From assembly GCA_963921935.1 (NCBI GenBank), contig OY998177.1, positions 5,111,754 to 5,175,753 of the forward strand: 64,000 nucleotides of DNA, written 5' to 3'. The notes below the pieces were generated by a model that was not told where the DNA came from, did not search any database, and saw only the letters and a list, made by a program, of their open reading frames with translations. This DNA comes from Galeruca laticollis. Lineage: Eukaryota; Arthropoda; Insecta; Coleoptera; Chrysomelidae. Below are positions 10,812-22,837 of the stretch, one piece after another (position 1 is the first letter of the stretch; every line of letters begins with the position of its first letter). The position numbers and the translations under genes are program-made.

Positions 10812-12165
10812 ATGGCTGCGACGATGCAAATAAACCGTCTTCAGCAAGATGAACTACTTTAGGAAGTTACTATTAGAGGTATAGCTCCTGGAACTGTCGA
10901 AGAGATGAGATCAACACTTGCAACTGCAATCAAATATGAAAGGATTGGTGTGAATCTCAGTTCTCCAGCATATCCCTATTCTGTTGAGGAAGATGAAGCA
11001 GCAGTTACAGCTAAATTGACAGAGGTAGCAACACTGATTAAAGACTTTAAGGACTCGTCGACTAGTGGAGTCTTTTTGAAATTGAAAACGAAGTTGGTGC
11101 ATGTCTTGAATCGCATTGATCACATTGATCAGGAGAAGTCTTCAACCGTCCCGACCTTTAGAGCCAAGGCATTGACATTGTTAAGTGAATTGGAAGAAAA
11201 GGCTGCTGACTATCGGAATTCACAAAGCGTACCTCCACAGCTTGGTATCATGGAACATAGTAGCCGGTTTGGTGGTTCTCTTAATGCTGGTCGTAGATCT
11301 TCTAGTGTCTCTAATAATTCGCCCGTACGGACGGCCCCGACTCATAAACCAATATTACCGAGTAGCTGGGGAATTAAATTTTCGGGTGATTGCAAGGGTT
11401 TGTCACTGAGTGCATTTTTGGAAAGGGTTGAGGAGTATCGCGTATCTCGACATGTTTCGAAAGAGACTTTACTTGAGTGTGGTATTGACATATTTACTGG
11501 TAGAGCCTATCAGTTTTATCTAGCATATAGAAATGAAGTTGATGGCTGGGACCAATTCGTAGATCTTTTAAAGGAAGAGTATCTCTCCCACCTACAACGA
11601 AAAACTTTTTGAAGAAATACGTAAACGTACACAAGGTCCAGATGAAAGTATTGGTATTTACTTGGCAGTTATGTTAGGGTATTTCAATCGCATGACTTGT
11701 CCTGTGTCGGAAGAAACTAAATTGAAAATTTTATTAAGGAATATTGCCCCGTTCTATCAAAATCAATTGGCCTTAGTTGATGTAACTTCTATAGCTTATT
11801 TAAGGGAGTTAGGTCGTAAATTGGAAGCTCGTAAGGAAGCAGTCGAAAATTTTGCAGGTCCTTCCAGAAAACATAGTGTATTAGAACCAGATTTGGCTTA
11901 TATGGAAGTCCGTAGTACTAGGGTTGAGGTAGCTGAATGTCACAATGTCGCAGACTCTAGTAGAAGCAAATGGAGTAACAAAGGTCTCTGTTATAATTGT
12001 AAGCAACCTGGTCATAGAGCTATTGGGTGTACTGCTAAGAAGGCAGTTTATTGTTTTAAATGTAGGAGAGAGGGATTTACAGTTAAGACGTGTCCTATTT
12101 GTTCGAAATCTTCCCCCCCACTAGTTCGGAAAACCGCGAACAGCGTGCCTAGGCGATCGAGGTAG
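10812..12165 (+). pseudogene. Gag of the Woot-like element
   Basis: Translation would begin at ATG 10812 (MAATMQINRLQQDELL). It meets an in-frame TAG at 10860, then runs open to 11612. A one-base insertion near 11590 moves the true frame, which continues through GPDESIGIYLAVMLGYF to 12165. The C-terminal part carries a zinc knuckle CYNCKQPGHRAIGC (CX2CX4HX4C) and a second one, CFKCRREGFTVKTC, in which the His is replaced by Phe. Gag would package the RNA in the particle. It overlaps the start of pol at 12124-12165, where pol lies in the +1 frame. Confidence 0.85.
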
Positions 12166-15100
12166 CCGCGCTGTTAATAGCAACGTCTCGGTCGATAAAT
12201 TTAAGGTTTTGTTAGATTTTGTGTTAGAACATGCGAAGGGTGATGAAAGGCCCTATTTAACTGTAGACATTTTAGGTAAGTCATTTTTAGGTCTTCTAGA
12301 CTCTGGAGCATCTCGTACAATTTTAGGAAGTGATGGATATTCTCTCGTTCGTGAGTTAGGTTTCGTAGTTCAGCGTTCTGAAGGGACAACTTCATATTGT
12401 ACAGTAGCTAATGGTGCTAAGTGTGAAATTTTAGGTTATGTAGAGTTACCCATAGAATTTAGAGGAAAGCTACGTCTTATTGAAGTAGTAGTAGTGCCTA
12501 GTTTACCCCAATTGTTGGTGTTAGGTGCCGATTTCTGGCGTATCATGGGCGTTGTTCCCGACCTTCGAACTAAAGAATGGCAATTCTCTAGTGAACCAAT
12601 CTTATTGAATTCTATTGAACATACAAAGGGACAAAGTTATTTGTCAGATAGAGAGAAATCAAGGTTACAAGCAGTGATTGATAGGAATGTATCATTAATG
12701 GGTTCTGAACTTGGTTGTACAGATACCCATGTCATCGTGACAGATAGTGAACCAATTAAACAACGGTATTATAGGGTTAATCCAGTAGTACAGCAGCAGA
12801 TCGACAAGGAATTGCAGGAAATGTTGGAACTAGGGATCGTGGAGCCTTCGAATAGTCCCTGGAGTTAACTTATTTTATTAGTTAAGAAGGATGGTAATTT
12901 TGGATTCTGTGTGGATTATAGGAAACTTAATTCTGTTACTGTTAGGGATAGTTATCCTTTGCCCCTTGTCGCAGACACTCTCGATAAACTTCGGGATGCA
13001 AAATATCTTTCTAGCCTTGACGTTAAATCAGCTTATTGGCAGGTGCCCATGGAGGAGTCATCCAAGCAGTATACTGCATTTACTGTTCCCAACCAGGGTT
13101 TGTATCAATTTCGTAGGATGCCATTTGGTCTTCATAATGCACCAGCTACGTGGCAGCGGTTGATTGATAATGTAATTGGCCATGATCTTGAACCATATGT
13201 GTTTGTTTACATGGATGATGTAGTGATCGTAAGTCAGACATTCGAGAAACATTTAGCTATTTTGGATGAGGTATTTCGTAGATTGCGTGAAGCAAGAATC
13301 ACCGTTAGTGTTGATAAGTGCCAGTTTTGTAGACCGGAAATGAAATATCTAGGTTATGTTGTAGATAGAAATGGTTTACATGTTGATCGGGACAAGGTGA
13401 AGGCAATGTTAGAACTTCCTACTCCAACTACAGTTAGTGAGGTCCGCAGACTTGTGGGAACATTTTCTTGGTACAGAAGGTTTATACCTGATTTTTCATC
13501 AATTATTGCCCCTATTACCGGCTTGCTGAGGAAATCTTCTAAATTCCGTTGGTCCGATGAGTGCGCTCAATCCTTCATCACTATAAAGGAATGTTTGGTG
13601 TCCGCCCCAATTTTAAGTTGCCCAGATTATGCAAAACCTTTTGTAATTCAAACAGATGCATCAGGTTATGGTTTAGGTGCTGTTTTGACTCAACCTCACG
13701 ATGATGGTGATAAAGTCATAGCTTATATTAGTCGATCATTAACGCGTCAGGAGCGTAATTTTAGCACGACGGAACGAGAATGCTTGGCTGTCTTGTGGGC
13801 CATTGAAAAGCTTAGACCCTATTTGGAAGGCGTACAATTCACAGTTATTACCGACCACTACAGTTTACTTTGGCTGCAAAATTTGAAGGATTTGACAGGT
13901 AGATTAGCGAGATGGGCAGTTCGATTACAGCAATATTCTTTTACAATTATCCATCGTAAAGGGAAGGAGCATGTAGTTCCGGACACTCTTTCCAGATCTG
14001 TTCCAGTTGTTGATTCGTTGGGAGGTGATTTTGTTAATGTTAATTTAATTGGAGATTCTGGGGAAGTAGATGAGTTTGGTTGTATCACTGACAAGTGGTA
14101 TGATAAAATGATTGAGAGGCTGAAGGTTAACCCATTGAAATTTGGAAGTTGGAGATTTGCTGATGGTAAATTATGGAAACATGTTAGTGTACCTTACCCC
14201 GAACTGAGTAAGCCTCAAGATTCATGGAGAATAGTTGTCCCGAAAAACCATCGTGGAAAACTTATGTCATCTGCTCATGAGCCACCCACTTCTGGTCATA
14301 CTGGAGTGTATAAATGCTAGGTTAGCGGAACGTTACTATTGGCCTCGTATGAGGAGTGACGTTGCCAGTTATGTTCGTCGTTGTCAGGTGTGTTTAGCAT
14401 ACAAATCCTCGCACGATCGTCCTGTAGACAAGATGGTTTCCCATCCCAAGGTTAATCGTCCATGGGAAATGATTTGTACTGATCTAGTAGGTCCACTTCC
14501 TAGATCGTCGCATGGTAATAGCTATATTTTGGTTGTAACGGATTATCTTAGTAAATTCTCTATGTTGTCCCCACTCCGTAAAGCCACGTCTCAAGCTGTG
14601 ATTCGTAATATTGAAAGGGGAATATTTTTGGTTTTTGGTGTTCCTAGGGTTATTGTGTGTGATAACGGACAGCAATATAGAAGTAAAGAATTCGCTAGGT
14701 TTGCTGGGAAATATAATTGTACCATTAAGTTTACTGCGAATTATAATCCTCGCGCGAATCCCACTGAACGAATTAATAGGAGCCTTAAAACTATGTTGGC
14801 TATGTATGTGTCCGACAATCATCGCTGTTGGGACGAGAACTTAGATGCGATTGGGTGTTGTCTTAGAACGTCGCGTCATGAGGTAACCAAATTGACACCC
14901 TATTTTATAAATTTTGATCATAATATGTCATTATCAGGGTCAGATTATTCGAATTCTGAGTTGTTTGATATTGAGGATGGTACTCAATAAGGCGATAAAA
15001 GTCGTAATGAGGTTTTTAAGGGTATTTTTAAGGACGTAGCTAAACGATTAGAAGTAGCTAATAATAAGAGTTGTGATAGGTATAATCTTCGACGACGTCA

Positions 15101-15317
15101 TGTGGAATACTTACAGAATCAACCAGTATGGAAGCGCAACTATGTATTATCTGATGCCGCTAAATTTTATGCAAAGAAGCTAGCTCCGAAGTACGTGGGC
15201 CCTTTTTACATTAAGAAAAGGATTTCTCCCTGGACATACGAGCTGCGAGATGATAAAGGTAATAGCGTAGGAGTGTGGAATGTTAAAGATCTTAAGCCAG
15301 ATCCAGAAGATGAATAA
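12124..15317 (+). pseudogene. Pol of the Woot-like element (protease, RT, RNase H, integrase)
   Basis: Domains in order: aspartic protease with LLDSGASRTILG (about 12290-12325); RT with VDYRKLNSVTVRDSYPLP, DVKSAYWQVP and the catalytic box YMDD (about 13208-13219); RNase H with QTDASGYGLGAVL and FSTTERECLAVLWAIEKL; integrase with an HHCC zinc finger (HEPPTSGHTG then CQVCLAYK), TDLVGPL, CDNGQQY and NPTERINR for the catalytic D, D and E; and a C-terminal KYVGPFYIKKR module. There are three lesions: TAA at 12866-12868, a frameshift within the zinc finger (14296-14318) and TAA at 14988-14990. All catalytic residues I can identify are still present. Confidence 0.9.
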
Positions 15318-15414
15318 GATATTGCGGTTGCCTTATGAGTGTATGCACATCACCATTATAGTCTATTCTGAGGGACGGTGTTTTGTAGGAATTTACGGAG
15401 TAAATCCCTTGAAC

Positions 15415-15425
15415 AAAGGGGGGAG
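15415..15425 (+). other. Polypurine tract of the Woot-like element
   Basis: AAAGGGGGGAG lies directly before the 3' LTR start (TGATACG). This is the expected plus-strand primer for reverse transcription, and it supports the LTR border. Confidence 0.8.
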
Positions 15426-15426
15426 T

Positions 15427-18400
15427 TGATACGTTTCACATGAAAGCTGTGGCTTTGTACACCTCGTCCCAAGTTTCTTCTGATAAAGTATTTTGAAATG
15501 TAACTGCAGCAGAATCGCAGAGTCTTTTCCATCATGTGACTGATATGATATCAACTATATGCATCTTAATCAAAACAATATGACAAACGCTTGTATTAAG
15601 TTTCGCTCTTTTTCTGTTATTAGAAGAGGACAGTACTAACATAGTATGTGTTGAATAATATCGTCAACTAAGTCACGTGATGGAAAAGCTTCACCGTTTC
15701 TACTGTATGTTAGGATCACTTAAATTTCATTTATATACACAACTGATTTTTGAAAGAGACTTAGTACAGCAAGATATGATATGATCAGAGAAGAACATAT
15801 CACACACTTTTTCCTTATCTATATTGTAATTGGTGAAGATATTGTCTATACATGTCGAGCTGGTACTGGTTATTCTTGTAGGTACGCTAATGTGATGTGA
15901 TACGTTTCAATTTTGTGGTTGTGCAAATTAAGTTACAGGTACTTGAAAATATAATTCGTCATGCAATTTAACATCATTTTGACCTACCATGTATATTAGG
16001 AAATCCAGTAGCATCTATATTGGAAATAATTAATAATATTGTACAGCCATAAACAATAGTAGATGGGTAATAAAAGAGTTATTACATTATTTTGTTGTAT
16101 ACTAAGAACATGAATTCTTATCACCGCATATTATTTATTATGTTTTCATTTGTGACAGATCTGATGTCTATATTAGCTTCATGCACTACAGACTTGCATT
16201 CGTTGGAGCGATTCTGAACTCGGATTAAGGAATCGTTCGACAGTCAACACGTTGGAGTTAAAGGTGTGTGATTCAGACGTTAGAGTCGGGTTTATTGTCT
16301 CAATTAGCTAATATTGAGAGTATGCGAGTAATTTTTATTACCTTTCCTAATTAACTATACGTCAAGTATTTATTTTATTTTTGTGGAGCATGTCCCCGTG
16401 GTGTTACTCCGAACGCACTATCCCTGATACATATCTTTGTAACGCGATTCTCCGTGATGTGTCTATGCATATATTATTCTGTGATATATACTTGTTGGAT
16501 ATCTCAGCTCTTATTGGTTATTGGAAGCTTTGACATCTCGAGAGCATTCTGATTGGCTGGCTGGTTTGACACGAGACCTTTTGATTTTGCCTGTGAATAT
16601 ACTGGACAATTCATTGTTCGCTGGGTATATCGAAGTCAAGTGGGTTGAATTTATGTCGCCAGTTTTGGATGAAATAATTGAATATTTCACCTTATATTAA
16701 GGGATGACCGATTGGTGATACACATTTCCCAGGTATCGTTAGATATTTTTGGAGTTGTTAGGAGAGTATAGACCTGTGGAAATACCATTTTTTTGGGATC
16801 AGATAATTCAACCGACAGGTAGTTTTTTTGTTATGCTGTCATTCCAGTTAATTGTAAGTATCAGAATGTTTCTATAGTTTCATTAGATAGATTGTTCTCA
16901 AATTATATCGTAGAGGTTTTGTCCATTGTCTGATGAATTGATTTTCCTTTATAGCTGTACATTGTACATGAAAACCAATCTTGAAGAGGTTATATTGTTT
17001 CAGTAGGCCTTTATCACAGTACCTAGGGTAATAAAACCTTCAGCCCTATATATTTGGAACTCAAACTGGCCGTTTGGTAAGAAATATTACAGTTTTTTAT
17101 ATATAGATGAATATTCTAGTAATTTTAAAGCGTTTTATCTTTGGATAATGTATTTTTTTTGTTGATTGAAGGTCAACTGGTTTTATAGTTTAGGTACTTA
17201 GTTCATAGGTATTGGCTCCATATGAGCTCGTATCTTGTTTTTATGTCAAATGTAAAAAGATTATAGTTAATATGTTAAGCTCGATTAGTATTGTAATTTT
17301 TTGTTGGTCAAACATGAAATATAGAATTTTCTAGTTAACTTTTGTTAGCAAAATTAAGTAATATCAATATTAGTTGATTAGTCTTTATGATTAATAGAAG
17401 TCTTGCTCTTATGATATTGGTAGATATTTCAGTTTAGAGATCAGTAATAGAGATTACTCATATCGGATATATGACTGCTAGAGGGAGTTAATCGATTAGG
17501 GGGTACAGTTTAGATTGATATTTCGTTTTGATCATTGAGACTGAAAGAAAATGTATAAAGTATTAACATATTTCTCTGTTCTCTTTTCTTCTCTTCTTTT
17601 CTGTTCTGCTCTTTTTCTCGTTCGACAATCTTTACTATTCTGGATTTGGTTTTGGATTTCATTTTATGGGACAACGTTGAGTCAGAACAACAAACTTGTA
17701 TGGGGGAAAACTTGGATTGTTACTGAAGAGTACAATATTGGATAATATAGCATTCTATAGAAGTAGTAGTTGGTAGCCACCACTAGCAACCATCAAGACA
17801 CAGTGGATTTCACGCAAGTTTTAAACTTTGGTTTATGTAAAATACCTTTTTGCGCATAACACTTGTTTATATCCGTCAGTGTAGATTGTAGATAACTTTT
17901 TTTATTACCGTAAGCCACTTGTGGTACGCAGATTACGATACTTGTGTTGATCAAGTATTACAAATACTTTGATCAACATACACTATTAAATTAAACCTGT
18001 TTTACCATTTATACTCACATTGTGGATTGGTGATAACTACACCAGTTGTTGTTAAATTTGTAAACGTTACTGTGGCTATTCAATTTTAACATACTGAGTT
18101 ATTTGAGTTGGTGGTAGTACGCGTATGAGCTCATATGTTATTGCGCCATATTGTATTTTTAATATTTACTTTCAAATTTCACATTTAATTGCATAAACGT
18201 TATTTTGTGCCATAGATACGTATGGTATTTTGTATTGATTTAACCCTATATTGTATTTGGAACTTAAGTATATAGTTTTCTCATTCTACCGGCTAATCGA
18301 GTACTCGTTTGAGAAATTTCATTTGTATGTAGGTACTGGTTTGTACATATTTATACCCAACAAACAATCCAGGCTGTAACATAGGATTTCAATCGGGGGG

Positions 18401-19115
18401 AATTATAGGATTTTACCAGGGGGGTTTTATAGGATTTTACCAGGGGGGTTTATAGGATTCTACTTGGGGGGAATTAAAGGATTTTACTTAGGGAATATAT
18501 AGGATCTTAACCCAGGGATTTATAGGATTTTAAAGTATCATTGGGTACTAGTGGGTACATCCTGTCAACCTTTTTTTTGTACAAATTGTAGTAGGATTGA
18601 GTTACTACTGGGGAGTGATACATTGGTTTTAAAGGTACGGGATATATATTTTTGACTTGGGTTACTTGTATATATATATATATTTGTATAAATTTTTGTA
18701 CATCATTTAATCAAGGGGAAATTACACTTACCTATGATAATTTGTGTTTATGACTTATGAGTCATTTTGGACACCTGGGGGAATTTATTGTAATTTTGTG
18801 GTACCCTTGTATGTACTAGTTGTATTAGTAGAACCTTGTAAGATCACTTGATATACTAAGCCAATTCATTAAACTTAGACCTGGGTAAGTGACATCTGAC
18901 TTTTATTTCTCCACCTATTTGGTAGTCTTAGGGTGGGAAAAACTTGTGTAGGTAGTTGTCGGGAGGCAAGATTGCCTGGCGCCCTTTTACATTTATTTAG
19001 TCTATGAACAACGGACCCCCCCGTCTCCGCAAGAGTTAGAGGCAACGCCTAGAAGCGCACAGTATGCACCGAGTTTTAGGTTCATAGATATCAAAGTGCA
19101 TAACGGTAGGTGGCA
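15427..19115 (+). repeat. 3' LTR of the Woot-like element
   Basis: About 3.69 kb, TGATACG...GGTGGCA. It is complete, unlike the 5' copy. It carries about 60 bp near 16885-16950 that the 5' LTR lacks and one G-rich unit fewer. Its right edge abuts the CR1-like endonuclease frame at 19116. Confidence 0.9.
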
Positions 19116-19690
19116 GATGTTTAATGTTAAACCCCTTTAACACATTTATTAAAGTATCTTTTTGGTTGCTTTGAATTCTAAAGTCTATATTAACGTCACC
19201 AAAGATCAAATATATTTCATTGTTATAAGTATTATAAAGCAAAAGTTCTAACTTATTAATAAATGTGTTTAAATTAGCATATGTAAGGCTGTAAATACTG
19301 ATGACAAACAAAAAATGTTTTACATCATATTCCATTTTTCCACCACATATTTCAAATTCTCCTTCAAGACAAAATTTGTTTAATTTTATTTGTTGGAATT
19401 TTATAGTGTTTATTATCTCACTATTGATAAAAATGCAGGTACCACCTTTTTCTTTATTTACACGTGCGAAACTCGACATTAATTGAAACTTTCTTATGGG
19501 CGTAACTTTCAAATTATTTGCATTAAGCCAATGTTCAGTAATACATAGAATACATACATTTTCTTTTTCTAAGATTAAATCAGACCTTTTTTTATTAGTC
19601 CACCCTGTATATAAATGTGCATAAACGTCAAAATTTAAGGTATGTATGTTTCCCTTTTCCTTAGGACTTTTGCTTTTCTTATATCTTCAT
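19116..19690 (-). pseudogene. Endonuclease domain of the split CR1-like LINE (ORF2 N-terminus)
   Basis: On the minus strand the open frame 19512-19116 reads KVTPIRKFQLMSSFARVNKE, GGTCIFINSEI and LIFGDVNIDF, the GDxN core of an APE-type endonuclease. Just upstream, in another frame, CITEHWLNANNL supplies the catalytic-glutamate segment. The frame ends at FNIKH, where the LTR begins. About 100 residues normally follow before the linker seen at 6977, so part of the LINE is missing at the junction. Confidence 0.75.
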
Positions 19691-20049
19691 GAAGAATCCT
19701 TCAATTTTGGAACTAAGTTTGTACTCTCTTCTGTCCTCATATTGGTAAAAACGATACTGCACGTTGTTGACTATTTATATCAGATTTCTGAGATTTTTCA
19801 AATCTTTGTCCTCTCCTAAAATCCAATCTTTCGAAAGTGATATTTTTTGGCTAAAAACAGGATTTGTGTACCCTTTGTTGTGATTTTACCTAATTTGGTA
19901 ATTTCAATATCATTTATTTTAACAGTGTTATATAGGCTTTAGAGTGGAAAAAGATTGTACATAATTTGCTTTTACAATATGTGAAACTCTTGTTATGAAC
20001 ATCCAGACTTTTTAGTTGAGTTATTTCTTCCATGAAAAGTATTATCTCA

Positions 20050-20780
20050 AACACCACTTCCTAAGTTATGCTTTCTAGGTCTTCTTTTGATTTATTGAAA
20101 TTCACCTTCATCTTTGTTTATGTAATTATGCTATTCATCATTTTAGCTTGGTCATTTACTATATTACCTTGTTGACTAGCTTTACAAATTGAAGAAGAAT
20201 TGGAAAATTTTGCTGTAGATGGTTTTCTCTTGATTAAGTTAATATTTGGCAGATTATTTAACTTTGCTAAAGGAACATTTAAATTATGCTTTTTCATGTC
20301 CTGATAATTTTGATTATTTGAGACTGATGCATATGTTTTGTATTGTTCAGAGTTGACTGCAACATTGGTAGATCTTTCCTTTAGGGATATAAGCCATTTG
20401 GTTTTTCTTCCGTGAGTTCTGTTAATTTTTGATTTTGCTGTTCTTCTATCCTCTTATATTCTTTACTTACACTATTTTGCACTACTTTTAATATCTCTTT
20501 TTTAAAAGATGTTAGTACATCTTGAATGTTTCTTTCTGTTGCCTCCTTCATATTTTTTTACAAGTGGTAGCATAGGAACCTAAGTTTCCTATTCTTTTTA
20601 AGTTCCATACATTTTATTTTCGATACTGTTAATTTGTAGCAGTGTTGGCATATCTTTTCATTGCATTGGTCGCAATTCCAAATCTGAATGTCATTTTCTA
20701 ACGTTTTACAGTTCCAACACGGGACATCATAAAATGTTTATTTCCAAGATCAGCAATTGTCCCACTGCATATTATGGTTT
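20050..20780 (-). pseudogene. ORF1 of the CR1-like LINE with PHD-like finger
   Basis: The minus strand from about 20740 reads PCWNCKTLENDIQIWNCDQC, then CQHCYKL and FLCYHL. This Cys-rich pattern with WxCDxC resembles the PHD-like finger of CR1-clade ORF1 proteins. A Lys/Glu-rich stretch follows (IQDVLTSFKKEILKVVQNSV), and then multiple stops. ORF1 proteins bind the LINE RNA. The region 19690-20050 is too decayed to read. Confidence 0.55.
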
Positions 20781-20828
20781 TAGTGAGATTTTGGTTTTTG
20801 AATCCAGGTTCCGTATCCTTGTCTTTTT

Positions 20829-21293
20829 TCACTGAGGTATTTCCCAGTCCCAACCATTAATAATGTTTGCTTTTGATTCCGAGTCAATCAGGAAAGTTAT
20901 CGGTATTCTTCCAACTTGACATTCGATTAACTCATCTAGCTTTCCGATTTTCGTGATTTGACGAGTTTCTTTGGATGATAAAACATTCGTATGATTTGAT
21001 ATTTTCACCTTCATCTGATTCCTCGTTTGAGTTAACATAGTTTATTTGTCTTCTTGTTGGTTTCCATCTTTTGTTTCCTTTGGTCGAACTTGTATTGAAA
21101 AAAAATCCTTGTTTGTTTTTGACTTGCAAAATTTTGAAAAATGACCAAGTTTCTCACATTTAAAACACTTTGCCGTTTTAGCTGAACATTCGTTGAAATC
21201 AGGGGAGTGATTTCGACCGCATCTACCGCTAGATAGTTTATTCTCGACGCTTATTTCGTTTATTGTGGATGAAGCACCTGGACTATTAATCAA
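20829..21293 (-). pseudogene. Gag C-terminus and protease start of a Mag-like Gypsy element
   Basis: The frame 21293-21042 carries a Cys/His-rich stretch CGRNHSPDFNEC and a zinc knuckle CFKCEKLGHFSKFC. After a frameshift, 21038-20829 reads VGRIPITFLIDSESKANIING, a retroviral protease active-site segment in which Asp-Ser-Gly has become Asp-Ser-Glu. The order knuckle then protease is normal for Gypsy gag-pol. The N-terminal half of the same Gag lies at 22667-22125, beyond an inserted short element. Confidence 0.75.
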
Positions 21294-21306
21294 TATTGAT
21301 TTTTCC

Positions 21307-22115
21307 TCAGATTAACAAATAAAATAGATATGTTTTTTTTATCTTTTCTTGCCCCAAACATTGAGTCACATTCTAAGCTCACTTGCGGACACTTCCACTG
21401 CTTTGACATATTTACAAAGTCTCTTAAGTTGCAGGAAAAATGAAATTAGAAGTTTAATTGAAAATGTGTTAAAATGTTATACAAATAAAAAAAAGTGATA
21501 CTAATTAATGCATTTGAGTCACTATTTTTAAAATTAATTAATAATACTTGAATTTTATTTAATAAAGGCATATTCTTATATAAATGTATTTGTTGTATCC
21601 TTAGATACCTTTATGGTTATAACTAAAAGTGGCAACATTGCTCAAAATTTCAGTAGGTACCTGTTTAATGTGTCAATAGTAATCTATTTAGTAGTTTTGT
21701 CCTTGTTTAATTATCATATAAAGAGAGATGCAATTATGGTCAGACTGTGATCGACGATCATTTCGAATTGGTCGTAGTATTGTAGTAAAGAATGTTAAAC
21801 GTGATTTGTTTATACGAGCGCCATTACGACTAGAGAGTAAACATTTAGTTCTTTCGTTTTGATGTGTTTTTCAAAACTTTTAGTGACAAAATAAACTTTT
21901 AAGTTAACTAATTTAATGTTTTTGAATTATCATGGTTCGTCGGTGCCTTGTTTGTCAGAAAGACAGCCGAAATTACCAAGGCCATGTAGCTACAATACCA
22001 TCCCCACTTTTTGTAATTCATTCATTATTTCACTACTAGCGTTTAGAATTGTTGGCCGCAAAAATAAACGTGTTTATGAATGAATAGCCCTCTCTATCTT
22101 TATTATTACTCTAAG
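21307..22115 (+). mobile_element. Short interspersed element with THAP-like frame, copy 1
   Basis: The segment splits a Gypsy gag and is flanked by the 9-bp direct repeat GATTTTTCC (21298-21306 and 22116-22124). A closely similar copy lies inverted at 54952-55463; copy 1 carries about 300 bp more (about 21385-21685). At 21932 a frame begins MVRRCLVCQKDSRNY with a CxxC, followed by HVATIPSP, reminiscent of the start of a THAP zinc finger, and stops after about 35 codons. A non-autonomous derivative of a THAP-encoding DNA transposon is plausible but not proved. Confidence 0.6.
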
Positions 22116-22124
22116 GATTTTTCC

Positions 22125-22667
22125 AGTATTTGTTAATGAATTTTGCAAAAAGTAACCCATATAATTTAGTATATGTTCTTTTTCCAAGAGTTTCTTCTTA
22201 AGATCCTCCAGTGCCCAATTGTCAATTATTTTATAATTTATATTAATTTCAATAGCTTCTTTATGTGTACTTCCAAAAGAGAATTTTGCAGCATGATGTC
22301 TTAGTAGTACCAGGAATTGATTAAAGGCCTAATTCTCGTTTGGTTTCAAGACCCTAAATGTATGACGTTCAAAGGACGAATTCTGAACTGGAGAAAAGTG
22401 TTTTGTCAGTACATCTACCAAAATTTTAAGCACATTATCATCTTTATCATATGGTACTATTGCCCCTGGTGTATTATAGACAACTTCTTGTAAGTGAGTT
22501 CCTCTTAGATGTAGTAATTTATTTCTCTTTCTGTGTGTATCTACTATATTTTCAGCATAAATGTATAGTTAAAATAAACATATCCATTTATCCCATTCGT
22601 TTCTGATGTACACTTTCTCCATGGTCTCACAGAGAAATGGTTTTATACCCAATGATTCAGACATTTT
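22125..22667 (-). pseudogene. Gag N-terminal half of the Mag-like Gypsy element
   Basis: Starting at ATG 22667, the minus strand reads MSESLGIKPFLCETMEK and, after a break, LLHLRGTHLQEVVYNTPGAI, DVLTKHFSPVQNSSFERHTF and IIDNWALEDLKKKLLEKEH. This series is characteristic of Mag-type Gypsy Gag as I remember it. At least one internal stop (near 22330) is present. It is separated from its C-terminal half by the element at 21307-22115. Confidence 0.7.
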
Positions 22668-22756
22668 TTTGCCTAAAACAAAACCCATGGGTTATGCCAA
22701 TGTTTTTATTACAGTTGTTAGTTTTTTTTTAACTTTTAAGGAAAAGTTTATCACAA

Positions 22757-22837
22757 TTCAATGTGGAGAATTTCAAATGCAATTTAATGCACCACCTTTA
22801 ATGTGGAGGATTTCAAACATAATTTAATGTCACACCT
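22757..22837. repeat. Two tandem copies of a 41-bp unit
   Basis: AATGTGGAGAATTTCAAATG... followed by AATGTGGAGGATTTCAAACA..., each ending in a CACCT-like pentamer. They lie in the leader of the Mag-like element. The BEL/Pao element inserted exactly at the end of the second unit. Confidence 0.75.

Larger units (their letters stand above)
6978..19115 (+). mobile_element. Woot-like Ty3/Gypsy retrotransposon with LTRs of about 3.7 kb
   Basis: Two near-identical direct repeats (6978-10622 and 15427-19115) flank an internal region of about 4.8 kb with lysine-tRNA primer site, gag, protease, RT, RNase H, integrase and polypurine tract, all on the plus strand. There is no env. LTRs of more than 3.5 kb in an element without env recall Woot of Tribolium and the related Osvaldo group; this is from memory. 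Gag and pol carry a few stops and frameshifts, but the LTRs differ only at scattered positions, so the insertion is fairly recent. It interrupts a CR1-like LINE. Confidence 0.9.

Noticed and set aside
22606..22827. Plus-strand frame of 73 codons
   Set aside because: It covers the leader and start of the minus-strand Mag-like gag and a 41-bp tandem repeat.
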